From Terriglobia bacterium (GTDB lineage: Bacteria; Acidobacteriota; Terriglobia; UBA7540): a stretch of 5,252 bases of DNA. Positions 4,875 to 5,252 of this stretch are shown piece by piece; position 1 is the first letter of the stretch; each line of letters starts with the position of its first letter. The notes below the pieces were generated by a model. The model saw nothing but the letters and a program-made list of their open reading frames with translations, was not told the origin of the DNA and did not search any database. The translations under genes and the position numbers were made by a program. Where the stretch lies: contig JASHTO010000291.1 in assembly GCA_030040515.1 (NCBI GenBank), forward strand, positions 1 through 5,252. Direction: 5' to 3'.

Positions 4875-5252
4875 TTGACAACTTCCGAAAGCAAGCTGCT
4901 GATCGGGATCGACATTGGGGGGACGAAAACCGCGGTTCTGCTTTCTTCCACGCCGCCAGATGTGATCGCGCGCAAAGAATTTCCCACGCGGCCCGCGCAG
5001 GGGCCGGAGAGAGCTTTGGAGCTGATTAAATCGGGAATCCGCGAGATACTGGCGGAGCACGGCGCCTGCGAAGGCAGCATCGCGCGGCTGGGCGTAAGCT
5101 GCGGAGGACCGCTGGACCGCGTGCGGGGGATCATTCAGTCGCCGCCCAATCTTCCAACTTGGGACGATGTGCCGATTAAAGCGATTCTGGAAGAAGCCTT
5201 TCATGTCGAATGCCTGATTGAAAACGACGCCAACGCCGGCGCCGTGGCGGAG
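4875..5252 (+). CDS. ROK-family sugar kinase (glucokinase-like), 5' part; 3' end lies outside the window
   Basis: The 126 visible codons encode the N-terminal half-domain of a ROK (repressor, ORF, kinase) protein, a family that mostly phosphorylates glucose, N-acetylglucosamine, N-acetylmannosamine or fructose with ATP in the cytoplasm. Motifs in order: IGIDIGGTKTAV (10-21), the ATP phosphate-binding loop; LGVSCGGPLD (72-81); SPPNLPTWDDVPI (89-101), part of the sugar-binding region; and IENDANAGAVAE (115-126), where D118 is the expected catalytic base. No helix-turn-helix domain precedes the kinase fold, which favours an enzyme over an NagC/XylR-type repressor. The zinc-binding cysteine motif and the exact substrate lie beyond the window, so the sugar cannot be assigned. 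The start is TTG at 4875. The frame is uninterrupted and still open at the last base. It is divergent from the cupin gene. Confidence 0.92.
   Translation, partial: MTTSESKLLIGIDIGGTKTAVLLSSTPPDVIARKEFPTRPAQGPERALELIKSGIREILAEHGACEGSIARLGVSCGGPLDRVRGIIQSPPNLPTWDDVPIKAILEEAFHVECLIENDANAGAVAE

Noticed and set aside
4595..5134. Minus-strand frames of 120 to 179 codons over the ROK gene and the spacer.
   Set aside because: They are antisense to clear ROK motifs and run into the fold-back repeat; no ribosome site was seen.

Overview
The window is a GC-rich bacterial chromosomal segment. It carries five protein genes on the plus strand, two of them cut by the window edges, and one on the minus strand. 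I infer Acidobacteriota. The reasons are the style of the short Tat-signal sugar-isomerase-like and cupin proteins, GC-rich coding sequence with non-ATG starts, and intergenic spacers full of short palindromic and heptad repeats of a kind I associate with that phylum. This is recognition from memory, not a search result.

Layout. 1-975: the 3' two-thirds or so of selA, whose product converts Ser-tRNA(Sec) to Sec-tRNA(Sec). 976-1081: a spacer with CAGT heptad repeats in two opposing blocks, a palindrome and a weak terminator-like hairpin. 1082-2038: a zinc-binding medium-chain dehydrogenase. 2039-2149: a spacer filled by a GC-rich inverted repeat. 2150-2971: a predicted secreted protein of unknown function. 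2972-3095: a spacer with a good sigma70-type promoter. 3096-3962: a Tat-signal, xylose-isomerase-like TIM-barrel protein. 3963-4095: a convergent spacer with nothing convincing. 4096-4518 (minus): a small Tat-signal cupin. 4519-4874: a 356-base divergent spacer holding a nested fold-back repeat and several palindromes. 4875-5252: the start of a ROK-family sugar kinase or regulator, beginning with TTG.

The genes do not form one obvious pathway. The MDR dehydrogenase, the isomerase-like protein and the ROK kinase all fit sugar or polyol metabolism, but spacers of 106-133 bases, each with its own repeats or promoter, argue against a single tight operon. selA implies that the organism makes selenoproteins, yet no selB, selC or selenoprotein is visible here. 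I found no defence system, CRISPR array, transposase or RNA gene. The least explained material is the intergenic repeats, above all the fold-back at 4576-4704, and the unknown secreted protein.
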